Below are positions 35,235-45,159 of a DNA stretch of 64,000 nt, piece by piece; position 1 is the first letter of the stretch, and every line of letters begins with the position of its first letter. The DNA comes from Larkinella knui (GTDB lineage Bacteria; Bacteroidota; Bacteroidia; Cytophagales; Spirosomataceae): positions 1,044,646 through 1,108,645 of the forward strand of contig NZ_RQJP01000003.1 of assembly GCF_003858645.1 (NCBI RefSeq), given 5' to 3'. A model generated the notes under the pieces. That model was given only the letters and a program-made list of their open reading frames with translations, was not told where the DNA came from and searched no databases. The translations under genes were made by a program, and so were the position numbers.

Positions 35235-35921
35235 ATGAAATTTGACTTTCAATCCGTTTTTATTAATGATTTAGACTGGAGCCTGGCCCTGGAAATTGTG
35301 GTCAGAACGCTGATTATGTTTACGATCATTCTGGTCTTCCTGCGGTTAACCGGCAAGAAGGGGATTCGCCAGCTGTCGATCTTTGAAGTGGCTATTATTA
35401 TCGGCATGGGATCGGCTGCGGGTGATCCCATGTCCAATCCGGATAATGCCATTTTGCCCGCTTTTCTGGTTTTTGTGACCATTCTGGCATTCTACCGGCT
35501 CATTACGTGGTTTGCTGCCAAAAATGAACGATTTGAAAGCATTTTGGAAGGCGATCCCGTGTATATTATTGAAGACGGCGTTTTTTCCCTGGTGGAAACC
35601 AGTGAACAGACCTATGCCAAAGACGAATTCTTTGCCGAGATGCGTCAGCAGAACATTGAACACGTCGGTCAGGTGCAAACGGCGTTGTTGGAAACGAACG
35701 GGAATGTGAGTTTTTTCTATTTTGAGGAGAAAGATGTCCGGCCAGGCTTGCCCATATTGCCCAAGGTGTACCAGAAAAGAAGTTCGCTGGTTTCGGTAGC
35801 GGGCGAGTACGCCTGTACGAGCTGCGGGCAGGTAGAGAAACTGGCCCCGGGCCGATCCGGTTGCAAGCGGTGTCACAAAGAGGAATGGGTAGGGGCTATT
35901 AAAACCATTCGAAGAACCTAA
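35235..35921 (+). CDS. DUF421 (YetF-like) membrane protein with C-terminal zinc ribbon
   Basis: A 228-residue protein. Two or three N-terminal helices include ALEIVVRTLIMFTIILVFLR, then LTGKKGIRQLSIFEVAIIIG with the GMGSAAGDPM signature of DUF421. A small cytoplasmic alpha/beta domain follows (YIIEDGVF...KDEFFAEMRQQNI). At the end is an added segment with two CxxC pairs (CTSCG and CKRCH), which should bind zinc. DUF421 proteins of sporulating bacteria are linked to envelope properties, but the activity is unknown. Single gene. Confidence 0.85.
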   Translation: MKFDFQSVFINDLDWSLALEIVVRTLIMFTIILVFLRLTGKKGIRQLSIFEVAIIIGMGSAAGDPMSNPDNAILPAFLVFVTILAFYRLITWFAAKNERFESILEGDPVYIIEDGVFSLVETSEQTYAKDEFFAEMRQQNIEHVGQVQTALLETNGNVSFFYFEEKDVRPGLPILPKVYQKRSSLVSVAGEYACTSCGQVEKLAPGRSGCKRCHKEEWVGAIKTIRRT

Positions 35922-36049
35922 GCCGGGATCGTTCATGAAAAATCCTGCGTAAGAATTCGGATTGGCCTACCTTTCCGCCCATTAGTGTAACTTCGTCCGC
36001 GGTGCATTCGCGGCTAAAACACCCTACTTCCTGCCGAACAGAACCCGAA

Positions 36050-36631
36050 ATGAACTTCGATACCCAACCTCTATTTTTTGCCGACCAATCCGATTTCCGT
36101 CAGTGGCTGGAGAACAACCATGACAAGGAAACAGAATTGTTTGTGGGATTCTACAAAGTGGCAAGCGGGAAACCGAGCATGACCTGGCCCCAGTCGGTAG
36201 ACGAGGCACTTTGTTTCGGATGGATCGACGCTGTACGCAAATCGATTGACGACGAAAGTTACATGATCAGGTTTACACGGCGTAAGTCCACCAGCATCTG
36301 GAGCAATGTCAATATTAAAAAAATTGAAGAGCTGACGGCAAAGGGGCTGATGCATCCTGCCGGAATCGAGGCATTCAGACACCGGACAGAAAGCAAATCG
36401 GGGATCTATGCTTTTGAGAAAGAAGAAGTTAGGCTTTCGAAGGAATTTGAGGACGAATTCAAAGCGAACCAAAAGGCCTGGGCCTGGTTTGAGAAAATGC
36501 CTGCTTCCTATCGAAAGTCCGCAACGCACTGGATTATGGAGGCAAAACAGGAAGTGACGCGCAAAAGCCGTCTGGATGAATTGATACGCGATAGCGAAGC
36601 CGGAATAAAATTAAAACGGTATCGGTATTGA
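36050..36631 (+). CDS. YdeI/OmpD-associated family protein
   Basis: From ATG 36050, 193 residues. LFVGFYKVASGKPSMTWPQS, then VDEALCFGWIDAVRKSIDDE and MIRFTRRKSTSIWSNVNIKK are the conserved YdeI blocks. The C-terminus has ESKSGIYAFEKEEVRL and FEKMPASYRKSATHWIMEAK, which is the bacteriocin-protection/OmdA end. The biochemical role is unclear; some members influence resistance to cationic peptides. An in-frame upstream start at 36002 would add 16 residues with no family similarity. It converges on the DUF808 gene. Confidence 0.9.
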   Translation: MNFDTQPLFFADQSDFRQWLENNHDKETELFVGFYKVASGKPSMTWPQSVDEALCFGWIDAVRKSIDDESYMIRFTRRKSTSIWSNVNIKKIEELTAKGLMHPAGIEAFRHRTESKSGIYAFEKEEVRLSKEFEDEFKANQKAWAWFEKMPASYRKSATHWIMEAKQEVTRKSRLDELIRDSEAGIKLKRYRY

Positions 36632-36714
36632 TAGGGTTAAATTGTGTCAATCATTACGCAGTGAGACGTCGCCAGAAACGCTGCGTATTTCCGAACCACT
36701 CCCTCCTCATGGGA

Positions 36715-37596
36715 TTAAGATCCCGACGGTTTGGGGGCACCACGTAAAGCCTTGATTAGGGCCATAAGGCCGGCCACGACCAATCCAACCACTAAACCAA
36801 TCCCAAATTCTTTGACCCAGGCGGGAAGGTTTGGAAACAACGTGTGCAGGTAGTGGATGTTATGCACAAAGATGCCGCCTGCCACCAACAACAGGGCCAG
36901 GGTCCCCACCACGTTTAAAATCCTGATGATAAACGGCAAAGCGCCCACCAGCCCCTGGCCCAGCTTTGCCAGCAACCCCGCAGGGCTCGATCGTTTAATC
37001 AATTGATAGCCAGCATCATCCATTCGAACAATGAGCGCCACGAGGCCATATACACCAACGGTCGCCAGCAAGGCAACGACCGATACCGTCAGGATCTGGG
37101 TCAAGGTGGCTTCTTCAGCCACCGACCCCAGGGCAATGATGACAATTTCCACCGACAGGATAAAGTCGGTGGTGATGGCGGATTTGACCTTTGCTTTTTC
37201 GGGATCGCCAGCGGGATCCGCTTGTTTATCCGCCGGGATGCCCGGCGGTTTCGTGTTCTTGGTTTTATGGAAGTACTCAATGATTTTTTCGGCTCCCTCG
37301 TAGGCCAGATAGCACCCACCCAGGAGCAGAATGAACGTGATGGCCGCAGGAAAGAAGGCATTCAGTAACAAGGCAATCGGCACGATAATCAGTTTGTTAA
37401 CCAGGGAGCCTTTGGTAATGGCCCACAGAATCGGCAATTCTCTTTCCGCCAGAAACCCCGTCGCCTTTTCGGCGTTGACGGCCAGATCATCCCCCAATAT
37501 CCCGGCGGTTTTGCGGGTGGCTACTTTGGTTGCCAGCGCAACATCATCCATTAAAGCTGCTATATCATCCAGGAGTGCGAAAAAACCCGTTGCCAT
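36715..37596 (-). CDS. DUF808 membrane protein (YedI-like)
   Basis: A 293-residue polytopic protein. GFFALLDDIAALMDDVALAT and KTAGILGDDLAVNAEKATGF are the family hallmark. Several helices follow (KLIIVPIALLLNAFFPAAI, FILLLGGCYLAYEGAEKIIE, a long loop, SVEIVIIALGSVAEEATLTQ, and two more near the end). DUF808 proteins are inner-membrane proteins of unknown function. Single gene on the minus strand. Confidence 0.93.
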   Translation of the reverse strand: MATGFFALLDDIAALMDDVALATKVATRKTAGILGDDLAVNAEKATGFLAERELPILWAITKGSLVNKLIIVPIALLLNAFFPAAITFILLLGGCYLAYEGAEKIIEYFHKTKNTKPPGIPADKQADPAGDPEKAKVKSAITTDFILSVEIVIIALGSVAEEATLTQILTVSVVALLATVGVYGLVALIVRMDDAGYQLIKRSSPAGLLAKLGQGLVGALPFIIRILNVVGTLALLLVAGGIFVHNIHYLHTLFPNLPAWVKEFGIGLVVGLVVAGLMALIKALRGAPKPSGS

Positions 37597-37908
37597 TCGT
37601 CTCGTAATTTTAAATTTGAATACCTACCACTTGCCAGGGCTGTAAGATAGGGAGATTGATTCTAAAAGTACGGCCTCGCTGAACAATCTGATTCTTGGAG
37701 AGGGGCTACAAGCGGTTTTTTTAGCAAAAATGGATTGGGCAAGCCGCCAGGGCGGGTCTGCTCCCTGTAAATTTTCGTAGCTCGCTGCTCTAAAACCGTT
37801 CAGGCCAGTCCGCCTTCCGGCCGATCACCGCATTCCCTCCCCGGAGTAACCCGACCAGCAACCTGAGGGCGAGCTTTTGCCGAAGGGGCCTTCTCTTGAA
37901 AAATACGT
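37597..37908. other. Divergent intergenic region
   Basis: Separates the DUF808 gene and the membrane protein at 37998. I see no gene in it. A promoter-like pair at 37909-37939 serves the plus-strand gene; no equally good one was seen for DUF808. Confidence 0.4.
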
Positions 37909-37939
37909 TGAGTTTTTAGCCCGAAGTTTCCGTACTTTG
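37909..37939 (+). promoter_or_regulatory. Promoter-like motif of the 37998 gene
   Basis: TTG (37909-37911), 21 bases, TACTTTG (37933-37939), one base short of TAnnTTTG. ATG is 59 bases downstream. Confidence 0.35.
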
Positions 37940-37997
37940 GCTACTATAAAGCGCGTATACAACCTTAGATTATACCCATCAGCACACCCGATCATTC

Positions 37998-39359
37998 ATG
38001 GCTGATAACAACTCATTGCCTGCTTCACAACTTACACCCGACGAGCAAGACAAGCTCCGGGAATTAACCACTCAAAGCTGGAACCTCGAATTAGCCATCT
38101 CCGGGGTTGCGATGTTCGCCATCCTGCAATTGCCCGATCTGCTGGAGTCGGCCTTCAGCTACCTCCGGTATAATTACATGACGCACACCGATGGCGTAGC
38201 GGCCATGTTGCCGTCGCTGACCTACAGCCTGATTCGGGCCACCTGTCACGTCTTGTTTGCGGCTTTTCTGGCCAATTTTGTGATGCGGGCGTTTTGGGTG
38301 GGTCTGGTAGGTCTGCTGGCCGTTTTTCCGTCGGGCATCCATTACGACCGTATTCCGTTCTCTACGCCTTATGCGCAGCAACGCCTTGCCGACGACCTTG
38401 GCCCGCTGGACCGGTATATTCTCTGGCTCGACAAACGCTGCAACATCGTGTTTGCCCTCGCTTTTCAGTTCGTGTTCCTGCTGGTGGTGGTAGCCCTACT
38501 CTACATGCTGGGGTTACTGTTCTACTTAGTTATTCAACCCAATGTATCCGCCACCGTCTGGTTTGGGGTCAAAATCGCTTTAGGCTTGCTGGTGGTGGTC
38601 TTCTACTTAGCCCTTGTAGTGTTAAATCAGAAGAAAGTAAAAGAAACCCCCAGGGGCATGCAATTCAACTACCGATTTATGAAGGTGGGGCAACTGATCA
38701 TGATGGGCATGTACAGACACACTTCCTATGTAACCAACACGTTTTACAGCAATATCCGGCCCGGCAAATTACTTCAAACGGCAACGATTTTCATGTTGGT
38801 ATTTTTTGTCGTGTTCTTCCTCGAATACATCAACGATATCTCACGTACCAGTGGGCGGATGTCGTTTTTCAACAGCCGACACCTTTACTCAACCCGAATC
38901 GATAGTCTCTATATCGAGCCTACGGCCTATGACAACCAGCGCCCCGAGGGTGCGTTTATTGATGGAGCCTCCATCCAGTCAGACGTGATTCGGGAACCGT
39001 ACCTACGCTTGTTCATTGCCTATCCCAAATCTCTCGACACGCTGCTCAAGCAGGTTGCGCCCGAACCGGTCTGGAGCGATACGCTGTCGAGGCAAGTGCG
39101 TCGGCAGCAATATGCGATCTGGAGCAACCAGCAGATCAACAAACTGATTCGCATCACCGTCAACGATTCGGCCTGTGCCCAGCCTAACCTGCTGTTTACC
39201 AAAACCGGGATCCAGGAACAACGCGGCTGGCAAACGGTATTGGTGCCGGGCAATCTTAAAACGGGCCGCAACCTGCTCCGCGTAGCCCTGCAAGACCCCC
39301 GAAAAAAAGAAGCCGATGAACTGGTGATGATTCCATTCTGGTATGTACCTGAACCCTAA
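37998..39359 (+). CDS. Large integral membrane protein, function unknown
   Basis: A 453-residue protein. An N-terminal cytoplasmic part (LTPDEQDKLRELTTQSWNLE) leads into about six helices (including HVLFAAFLANFVMRAFWVGL, ALAFQFVFLLVVVALLYMLG, VKIALGLLVVVFYLALVVLN, ATIFMLVFFVVFFLEYIND). A C-terminal domain of about 150 residues after the last helix, probably periplasmic, has beta-rich segments (LYIEPTAYDNQRPEGAFIDG, INKLIRITVNDSACAQPNLL). I recognise no family. The gene is intact and uses codons like those of housekeeping neighbours. Confidence 0.75.
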   Translation: MADNNSLPASQLTPDEQDKLRELTTQSWNLELAISGVAMFAILQLPDLLESAFSYLRYNYMTHTDGVAAMLPSLTYSLIRATCHVLFAAFLANFVMRAFWVGLVGLLAVFPSGIHYDRIPFSTPYAQQRLADDLGPLDRYILWLDKRCNIVFALAFQFVFLLVVVALLYMLGLLFYLVIQPNVSATVWFGVKIALGLLVVVFYLALVVLNQKKVKETPRGMQFNYRFMKVGQLIMMGMYRHTSYVTNTFYSNIRPGKLLQTATIFMLVFFVVFFLEYINDISRTSGRMSFFNSRHLYSTRIDSLYIEPTAYDNQRPEGAFIDGASIQSDVIREPYLRLFIAYPKSLDTLLKQVAPEPVWSDTLSRQVRRQQYAIWSNQQINKLIRITVNDSACAQPNLLFTKTGIQEQRGWQTVLVPGNLKTGRNLLRVALQDPRKKEADELVMIPFWYVPEP

Positions 39360-39420
39360 CCTACCCACCCTTAAGTAGCCAGACCTATCTGCTTCGCACG
39401 CCAACAGCCCCTCCTTCTTG

Positions 39421-39446
39421 AAGACGGTATTTAAGTATACCGTCTT
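39421..39446. terminator. Hairpin between convergent genes
   Basis: AAGACGGTAT, loop TTAAGT, ATACCGTCTT: a perfect 10-base stem 62 bases after the stop at 39359 and before the convergent dehydrogenase gene. Further on, GTCCTC...GAGGAC near 39491-39520 may form a second stem. The rest of 39360-39699 holds no gene. Confidence 0.55.
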
Positions 39447-39699
39447 GGGTTTCATCTTCCATAGGCAACTAACGGGAGTTGAAAAATAATCGTCCTCTAG
39501 AACCTCATTTTCTTGAGGACAAGTGCAGTTCCTTAGCGTAGAAAAGAAAAAGGTGCCTTCAGCTGACAAGCAGACGCACTTTTGTGAATTACATGACGAG
39601 ATGACCACCCCAAAGTCTTTTAGAAGTTCACAATGAATAAGCTTTCCTGATTGAACAGGAAGCTTGCCCAATCAGGAACTAGCAATCAGCGGAATCTAA

Positions 39700-40701
39700 T
39701 TACTTCACTTGAATAACAACCTTCCCTTTCGCGCGTCCGCTTTCAACATAGGTTACTGCTTCATGGGTCGATTCAAAGGGAAATAACTTATCGATTACAG
39801 GTCGTATGATCCCCGATTCAATCAACGATGTAATTTTAGTGAGCTGGTTACCACTGGCTTTCATAAAGAGAAACGAATAGTGCACGCCATACCGTTTTGC
39901 TTTTTTTCTGGTGGAGTAACTCAACAAGTACAGGACTGCTTTTAATACCGGATTCAGGCCAATCTCGGTAGCAAAATCAGGATCAGGGGGACCCGAAATG
40001 GAAATAAGTTTTCCTCCCGGTTTTAAGATGCGGAGTGATTTCTCGAGCGTCTTTGGGTCCTGACTGTTCAGGACCACATCATAATCATGCAGAATGGTTT
40101 CAAAGTCTTCCTTCCTGTAATCAATGACCACATCCGCGCCCAGACTTTTCACCAGCTCACGATTTTCGGCACTCGTTGTCGTGGCCACCGTAGCACCCAA
40201 ATGCTTGGCCAGTTGAATGGCAAACGTGCCTACGCCACCCGAACCAGCTTGAATAAACACGTTCTGGCCTTTCTTCAGGTCAGCTTTTTCAACCAATGCC
40301 TGCCAGGCAGTGAGCCCGACCAGCGGAATCGAAGCGGCCTCTTCCATCGTGAGGTTTTTGGGCTTAAGGGCGATGTCGTCCTCATCGATGGCAATGAACT
40401 CGGCGAATGTTCCGATTCGATCTTTGTTGGGCCGGGCATATATTTCATCACCTACCTTAAAGTTCCGGACGCCAGCTCCGATCCGGGTAATAACCCCCGC
40501 CACATCATTGCCTAAAATGAGTGGGAAGCGATACGGCAGAAGGAGCTTGAATTCGCCATCCCTTATTTTTGAATCGAGTTGATTAACACTGGCCGCGTGG
40601 ACCTGGACCAGTACGTCCTTATCCTTCAGGATGGGCTCTGGCAAATCGGTAGCTAATAACGGCCCTTTTTTGGCATACCGGTTTATATTAAATGCTTTCA
40701 T
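39700..40701 (-). CDS. NADP-dependent oxidoreductase (zinc-free quinone-reductase type MDR)
   Basis: A 333-residue medium-chain dehydrogenase/reductase. The catalytic domain has VLVQVHAASVNQLDSKIRDG and PLILGNDVAGVITRIGAGV; the coenzyme domain has AGSGGVGTFAIQLAKHLGAT. The cysteine ligands of zinc alcohol dehydrogenases are missing, so it belongs with quinone oxidoreductase-like enzymes, which reduce reactive carbonyls or quinones. It is downstream of an SDR gene (35-base gap) and a TetR regulator, all on the minus strand, with TetR-type operators upstream. Confidence 0.9.
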   Translation of the reverse strand: MKAFNINRYAKKGPLLATDLPEPILKDKDVLVQVHAASVNQLDSKIRDGEFKLLLPYRFPLILGNDVAGVITRIGAGVRNFKVGDEIYARPNKDRIGTFAEFIAIDEDDIALKPKNLTMEEAASIPLVGLTAWQALVEKADLKKGQNVFIQAGSGGVGTFAIQLAKHLGATVATTTSAENRELVKSLGADVVIDYRKEDFETILHDYDVVLNSQDPKTLEKSLRILKPGGKLISISGPPDPDFATEIGLNPVLKAVLYLLSYSTRKKAKRYGVHYSFLFMKASGNQLTKITSLIESGIIRPVIDKLFPFESTHEAVTYVESGRAKGKVVIQVK

Positions 40702-40736
40702 GGTTTCGTCCGTAAGAAATGAGTGATTATAGCCGT

Positions 40737-41504
40737 TTAAGGGTGCAGGAACTGGTAACTTTTTGTCGGGTTAACCAGACTATAAGCCAATTTGGGCGAA
40801 AGCCGGCTGAGGATGTAAAGCGATTTTGTGTCGCCGACCCGGATGGTCAGCTGATTCTTTCTGAGCCCTTTGATGAGCGCATGGACCAACGCTTCGCTCG
40901 TTATTTTTTTATCCGTCCGATCGGCTGTCATGTCGGTGGCAACCACCGGGGGGATAAGCTCGAATACCTTCACCGGACTATTCACAATCTGCAGATGTTT
41001 CCGGAGCGATTCGGTATAAAATCGTAGCGCTACCTTGGAAGCGGAGTAGGTTGCTTCCAGTATGGAGGGAACATAGCTCAGAATGGAGGTTGTGTTGATA
41101 ATGGCACTTTCTGGTCTTGTAGTAAGCATGGGCATAAATAAATTAGCCAACCGAATGACTCCCAGGTAATTGACATTCATTTCATAGGCTGCATCCGCCA
41201 CATGTTTCTCACTGGCTACGGCCAGATTAAGTGGTTCTGTCAGAACACCCGCATTGTTGTATAAAATATCGATTCCGCCCAGTTGCTGCACCTGTGCGAC
41301 GAGTTGGCGCGCATCTTCGTCCCTGGAAACGTCACTGTTGATGGTAATCAGGGCCGGGTACATTTTTTTTGCGGCTTCTAATTTAGCGGTGTTTCTACCC
41401 GTGATGAGTACGCTTGCCCCGTTGGCTAAAAACTGTTTGGCAGCCTCCAGGCCGATACCGCTTGCTCCTCCAGTGATCAAAACTACTTTCCCTTTTAACT
41501 TCAT
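40737..41504 (-). CDS. SDR-family oxidoreductase (DltE-like)
   Basis: A 255-residue short-chain dehydrogenase. TGGASGIG binds the dinucleotide, NNAG is the structural motif, and the catalytic set is S in NTTSILSYVPS, and Y-x3-K in TYSASKVAL. PPVVATDMTADRTDKKITSE resembles DltE-type members. It is probably an NAD(P)H-dependent carbonyl reductase. It lies 147 bases downstream of the TetR gene, a gap that holds a large dyad with operator-like half-sites, and 35 bases upstream of the dehydrogenase, forming an inducible detoxification operon (inference). Confidence 0.9.
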   Translation of the reverse strand: MKLKGKVVLITGGASGIGLEAAKQFLANGASVLITGRNTAKLEAAKKMYPALITINSDVSRDEDARQLVAQVQQLGGIDILYNNAGVLTEPLNLAVASEKHVADAAYEMNVNYLGVIRLANLFMPMLTTRPESAIINTTSILSYVPSILEATYSASKVALRFYTESLRKHLQIVNSPVKVFELIPPVVATDMTADRTDKKITSEALVHALIKGLRKNQLTIRVGDTKSLYILSRLSPKLAYSLVNPTKSYQFLHP

Positions 41505-41558
41505 GATTTTCTGCTTAAAATTTGTTACTCACTCGTCCTTTCAACGTTGAGAATAAAA

Positions 41559-41634
41559 GACCAAAAAGTATATTTTTAGTGCCGGTGAACGAGTAGAAAC
41601 TACTCCGGTTAAATTTAAAATATACCTTTTAGTC
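41559..41634. promoter_or_regulatory. Candidate TetR operator region (large dyad)
   Basis: GACCAAAAAGTATATTTT (41559-41576) and the reverse complement of GACTAAAAGGTATATTTT (41617-41634) are 16/18 identical and form inverted arms about a perfect centre GAGTAG-AAA-CTACTC (41591-41605). The same word occurs in front of the TetR gene (42255-42272). The position, between TetR and the SDR start, fits operator sites controlling the SDR-dehydrogenase operon. Confidence 0.6.
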
Positions 41635-41651
41635 TTTTTTAGGCTAAAAAA

Positions 41652-42242
41652 TTAGACAGAATAGCTATCCAATTCTGACTTCAGGCTCTTGATAAGCCCG
41701 TGCATCGGTTTTGCCGTATTCATGGCACGGCATAGGACAACGCCCCCTTCGACAGCGGCAACCATCTTGAACGCATAGATAACCGCATCAAGGTCAGGGG
41801 AAAATTCCCCGCTTTCAATCCCTTGCTTTAAAATAGTGACTGCCAATTCCTGCCCCTTGCGAATGACACCCGCAACCTTTTCTTTAACGAGCGGGTAATG
41901 ATCATCGGACTCTACGGCTGTATTAAATATGGGGCATCCACCGGGTATGTACGTATCCAAGGGGTTTTTGTAAAGATCCAGAAACGCGAATATTTTTCCT
42001 TTAGCCGTATCTGCTTTACTGATGGCTATCCCTATTTGCTCACTCATTTTTGCCAGGAGCAAGTCAATAACCTGCAAGGAGAGATCTTCTTTACTTTCAA
42101 AATGCCCATACAGGCATCCCTTGGTTAGCTTGGTTGCGTCCAGCACGTCATCGATATGGACACCGGCTATCCCTCGCTGGTTGAACAAAGGAGCTGCCGT
42201 TTCCAGTATAAACTGTTTCGTTCGTTCTGACTTAGTAAGCAT
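41652..42242 (-). CDS. TetR/AcrR-family transcriptional regulator
   Basis: A 196-residue regulator. The N-terminal DNA-binding domain reads TKQFILETAAPLFNQRGIAG, then HIDDVLDATKLTKGCLYGHF, the usual TetR helix-turn-helix. The C-terminal ligand domain (PGGCPIFNTAVESDDHYPLV) resembles the TetR_C_11-like group that includes many sensors of reactive carbonyls and aldehydes. It is first in a same-strand set with an SDR and a quinone-reductase-type enzyme. Matching operator-like palindromes precede both it and the SDR gene, so autoregulation and repression of both enzymes is likely. Confidence 0.93.
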   Translation of the reverse strand: MLTKSERTKQFILETAAPLFNQRGIAGVHIDDVLDATKLTKGCLYGHFESKEDLSLQVIDLLLAKMSEQIGIAISKADTAKGKIFAFLDLYKNPLDTYIPGGCPIFNTAVESDDHYPLVKEKVAGVIRKGQELAVTILKQGIESGEFSPDLDAVIYAFKMVAAVEGGVVLCRAMNTAKPMHGLIKSLKSELDSYSV

Positions 42243-42248
42243 GGAGCA

Positions 42249-42272
42249 AAAATAGACTAAAAAGTTTATTTT
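42249..42272 (-). promoter_or_regulatory. Candidate TetR operator at its own promoter
   Basis: Arms AAAATAGACT and AGTTTATTTT flank AAAA, an imperfect palindrome with 9 of 10 matching positions. It starts 7 bases upstream of the TetR ATG and contains the same word, GACTAAAAAGTTTATTTT, as the sites near 41559 and 41634. Confidence 0.6.
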
Positions 42273-42408
42273 ATACTATACAGATTAACTATTTATTGAT
42301 CCAGGGTCAAATAGAGCGAAAGAATAATCTGGAGCGGGCTTCCTTAAGAAATACGGGTGGTCACCTGCTTGTTCTGGCAGCGAACCCGGTAGACAGGAGC
42401 GCCCGGCT

Positions 42409-42543
42409 TCAGAACTGAAAAGGTAAAGACGGGCCATTGGGAAAGGTCAGTTGGATAGAATCAGCGGGCAAGGCTAACGACAACGTTCGTAAAAACAGCA
42501 GAAAAGGGAAGGCAAATGTGAATGTGCTGGTTCTTGTCATCAT
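42409..42543 (-). pseudogene. Truncated secreted-protein gene fragment
   Basis: Starting from two adjacent ATGs (42543, 42540) the frame reads RTSTFTFAFPFLLFLRTLSL, then ALPADSIQLTFPNG, and stops after 44 codons. It looks like a signal peptide plus the first strand of a secreted enzyme (sugar-hydrolase N-termini often begin this way). No continuation is found downstream. A longer in-frame start at 42618 exists. Weak call. Confidence 0.25.
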
Positions 42544-42636
42544 AGTTTGTAAAAGGAGGAGGACAGCGATTCCTATGATGAATCGGTTCGCCGACGGCGG
42601 GTTAGAAAGGAGCTTCATTTGTTTCGTAGCCGCTCA

Positions 42637-42984
42637 TCAATCAGTGGCTATTTTCAATTCGGTCGCCTTCTTCTGTTCCAGAAACGGGTAGACGTAGATG
42701 AAGCCGTCGACGTTCGGGTTTGATTATCCGGGCCTTTCAGCACCCACGCGAAGGGCATAAATGGATAATAATGAGACCGGTATGCGGGTAAAAAAAGAAG
42801 GAAAACACATACCCGATTCTCCATTTTGACTGTCCAAGATTTGGGCTAAGGTCAATACTGCAGCAGTGTCGATCACTCTATAGCCAAGAGTTAACGCATT
42901 TAGCACAGCCTGCTCACATGCCGAACCGTCCCGAAGCAAGTAAGTGCCAAAATCCAGCAGCGGCATTTTTATGCCGTTATTCAA
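42637..42984 (-). pseudogene. Aldo/keto reductase N-terminal relic joined to another gene's tail
   Basis: From ATG 42984 the frame reads MNNGIKMPLLDFGTYLLRDG, then ALNALTLGYRVIDTAA-type sequence (AVLNALTLGYRVIDTAA). This is the N-terminus of an AKR of the diketogluconate-reductase type, with the usual G of LGFGT changed to D. After IDTAA the similarity ends, and the frame stops at 42724. Past that stop NPNVDGFIYVYPFLEQKKAT, then ELKIATD to TGA 42637, looks like the end of a different protein, with a possible frameshift before it (PFMPFAWVLKGPDN in another frame). This is a deletion scar. Confidence 0.55.
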
Positions 42985-43059
42985 TAGTGTGTCATCACTT
43001 TATAGCCATCTGTATTGGTGTGGCTCAGTGGCAATACCGGTAGCTGACTCTGTTTATAG

Positions 43060-44183
<1,124 letters not shown>

Positions 44184-44262
44184 ATTGGGATGGCCGGCAT
44201 CGAAGGGACTTGCCGGAACCTGTAAGTTTGTATCGATATTTGTAGCGATAAAAGAATACGCC

Positions 44263-45159
44263 ATGGAAGAGATCGTAAAAATCAGCAGCATCGCGCAATA
44301 CAATACCCTGCGGGGCGTACCGACCAAACATCCTCTGGTTACGGTGATTGACCTCTCGAAAGCGCAACCGATGCCCGCCAAAACATTCAACTTTGGTTTG
44401 TATGCCGTGGGGCTGAAAGAAGGGAACCATGGCCAGTTACGCTATGGCAGAAGGCACTATGACTACCAGGAAGGAAGCCTGATTTTTGTCGCGCCCGGAC
44501 AGGTGGTAGGTGTAGAAGCCGGCGTTGAACCATTTGCTCCCAAAGGTGGGGTATTGCTCTTTCATCCCGACCTGATCAACGGCACTCCGTTGGGCAAACA
44601 CATGCAGGATTATTCGTTCTTTTCGTATGATGTCCATGAAGCACTCCACCTGTCGGATAAAGAGCAGCGTATCGTGCAGGATTGCTTCTCAAAAATCGGG
44701 TATGAACTCGATCAAACTATCGACAGGCACAGCAAAGGACTGATTGCGGCCAACATCGAGCTGCTGCTCAAGTACTGCATCCGGTTTTATGACCGCCAGT
44801 TCATTACACGCGACCAGGCAAATAAAGGCATCCTGGAACGGTTTGAATCCGTATTGACAGGCTATTTTTCATCCGATAAACCGCAGAACGAAGGCCTGCC
44901 TTCGGTCGCTTACTTTGCCGAAGTCCTGCATTTATCCCCCAACTATTTTGGTGACCTGGTGAAGAAAGAAACCGGCCGATCGGCTCAGGAATACATTCAA
45001 TCAAAAGTGATCGATGTGGCCAAAGCGCGCGTGTTCGACAGGAGTAAATCGGTGAGTGAAATTGCCTACGAACTGGGCTTTAAATACCCGCAGCATTTCA
45101 CCCGTCTGTTCAAACAAAAAGCAGGCGTTACGCCGAATGAGTACCGATCCCTAAACTGA
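44263..45159 (+). CDS. AraC-family transcriptional regulator
   Basis: From ATG 44263, 298 residues. The sensor domain has GSLIFVAPGQVVGVEAG and LLFHPDLINGTPLGKHMQDY; the HTH domain has LSPNYFGDLVKKETGRSAQE and SVSEIAYELGFKYPQHFTRL, FKQKAGVTPNEYR. It is a close paralogue of the regulator at 32.2 kb. A TAnnTTTG-like motif (GATATTTG 44235-44242) lies 20 bases upstream. A longer in-frame opening from 43954 would overlap the divergent reductase and is rejected. It likely controls the adjacent aldo/keto reductase. Confidence 0.93.
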   Translation: MEEIVKISSIAQYNTLRGVPTKHPLVTVIDLSKAQPMPAKTFNFGLYAVGLKEGNHGQLRYGRRHYDYQEGSLIFVAPGQVVGVEAGVEPFAPKGGVLLFHPDLINGTPLGKHMQDYSFFSYDVHEALHLSDKEQRIVQDCFSKIGYELDQTIDRHSKGLIAANIELLLKYCIRFYDRQFITRDQANKGILERFESVLTGYFSSDKPQNEGLPSVAYFAEVLHLSPNYFGDLVKKETGRSAQEYIQSKVIDVAKARVFDRSKSVSEIAYELGFKYPQHFTRLFKQKAGVTPNEYRSLN

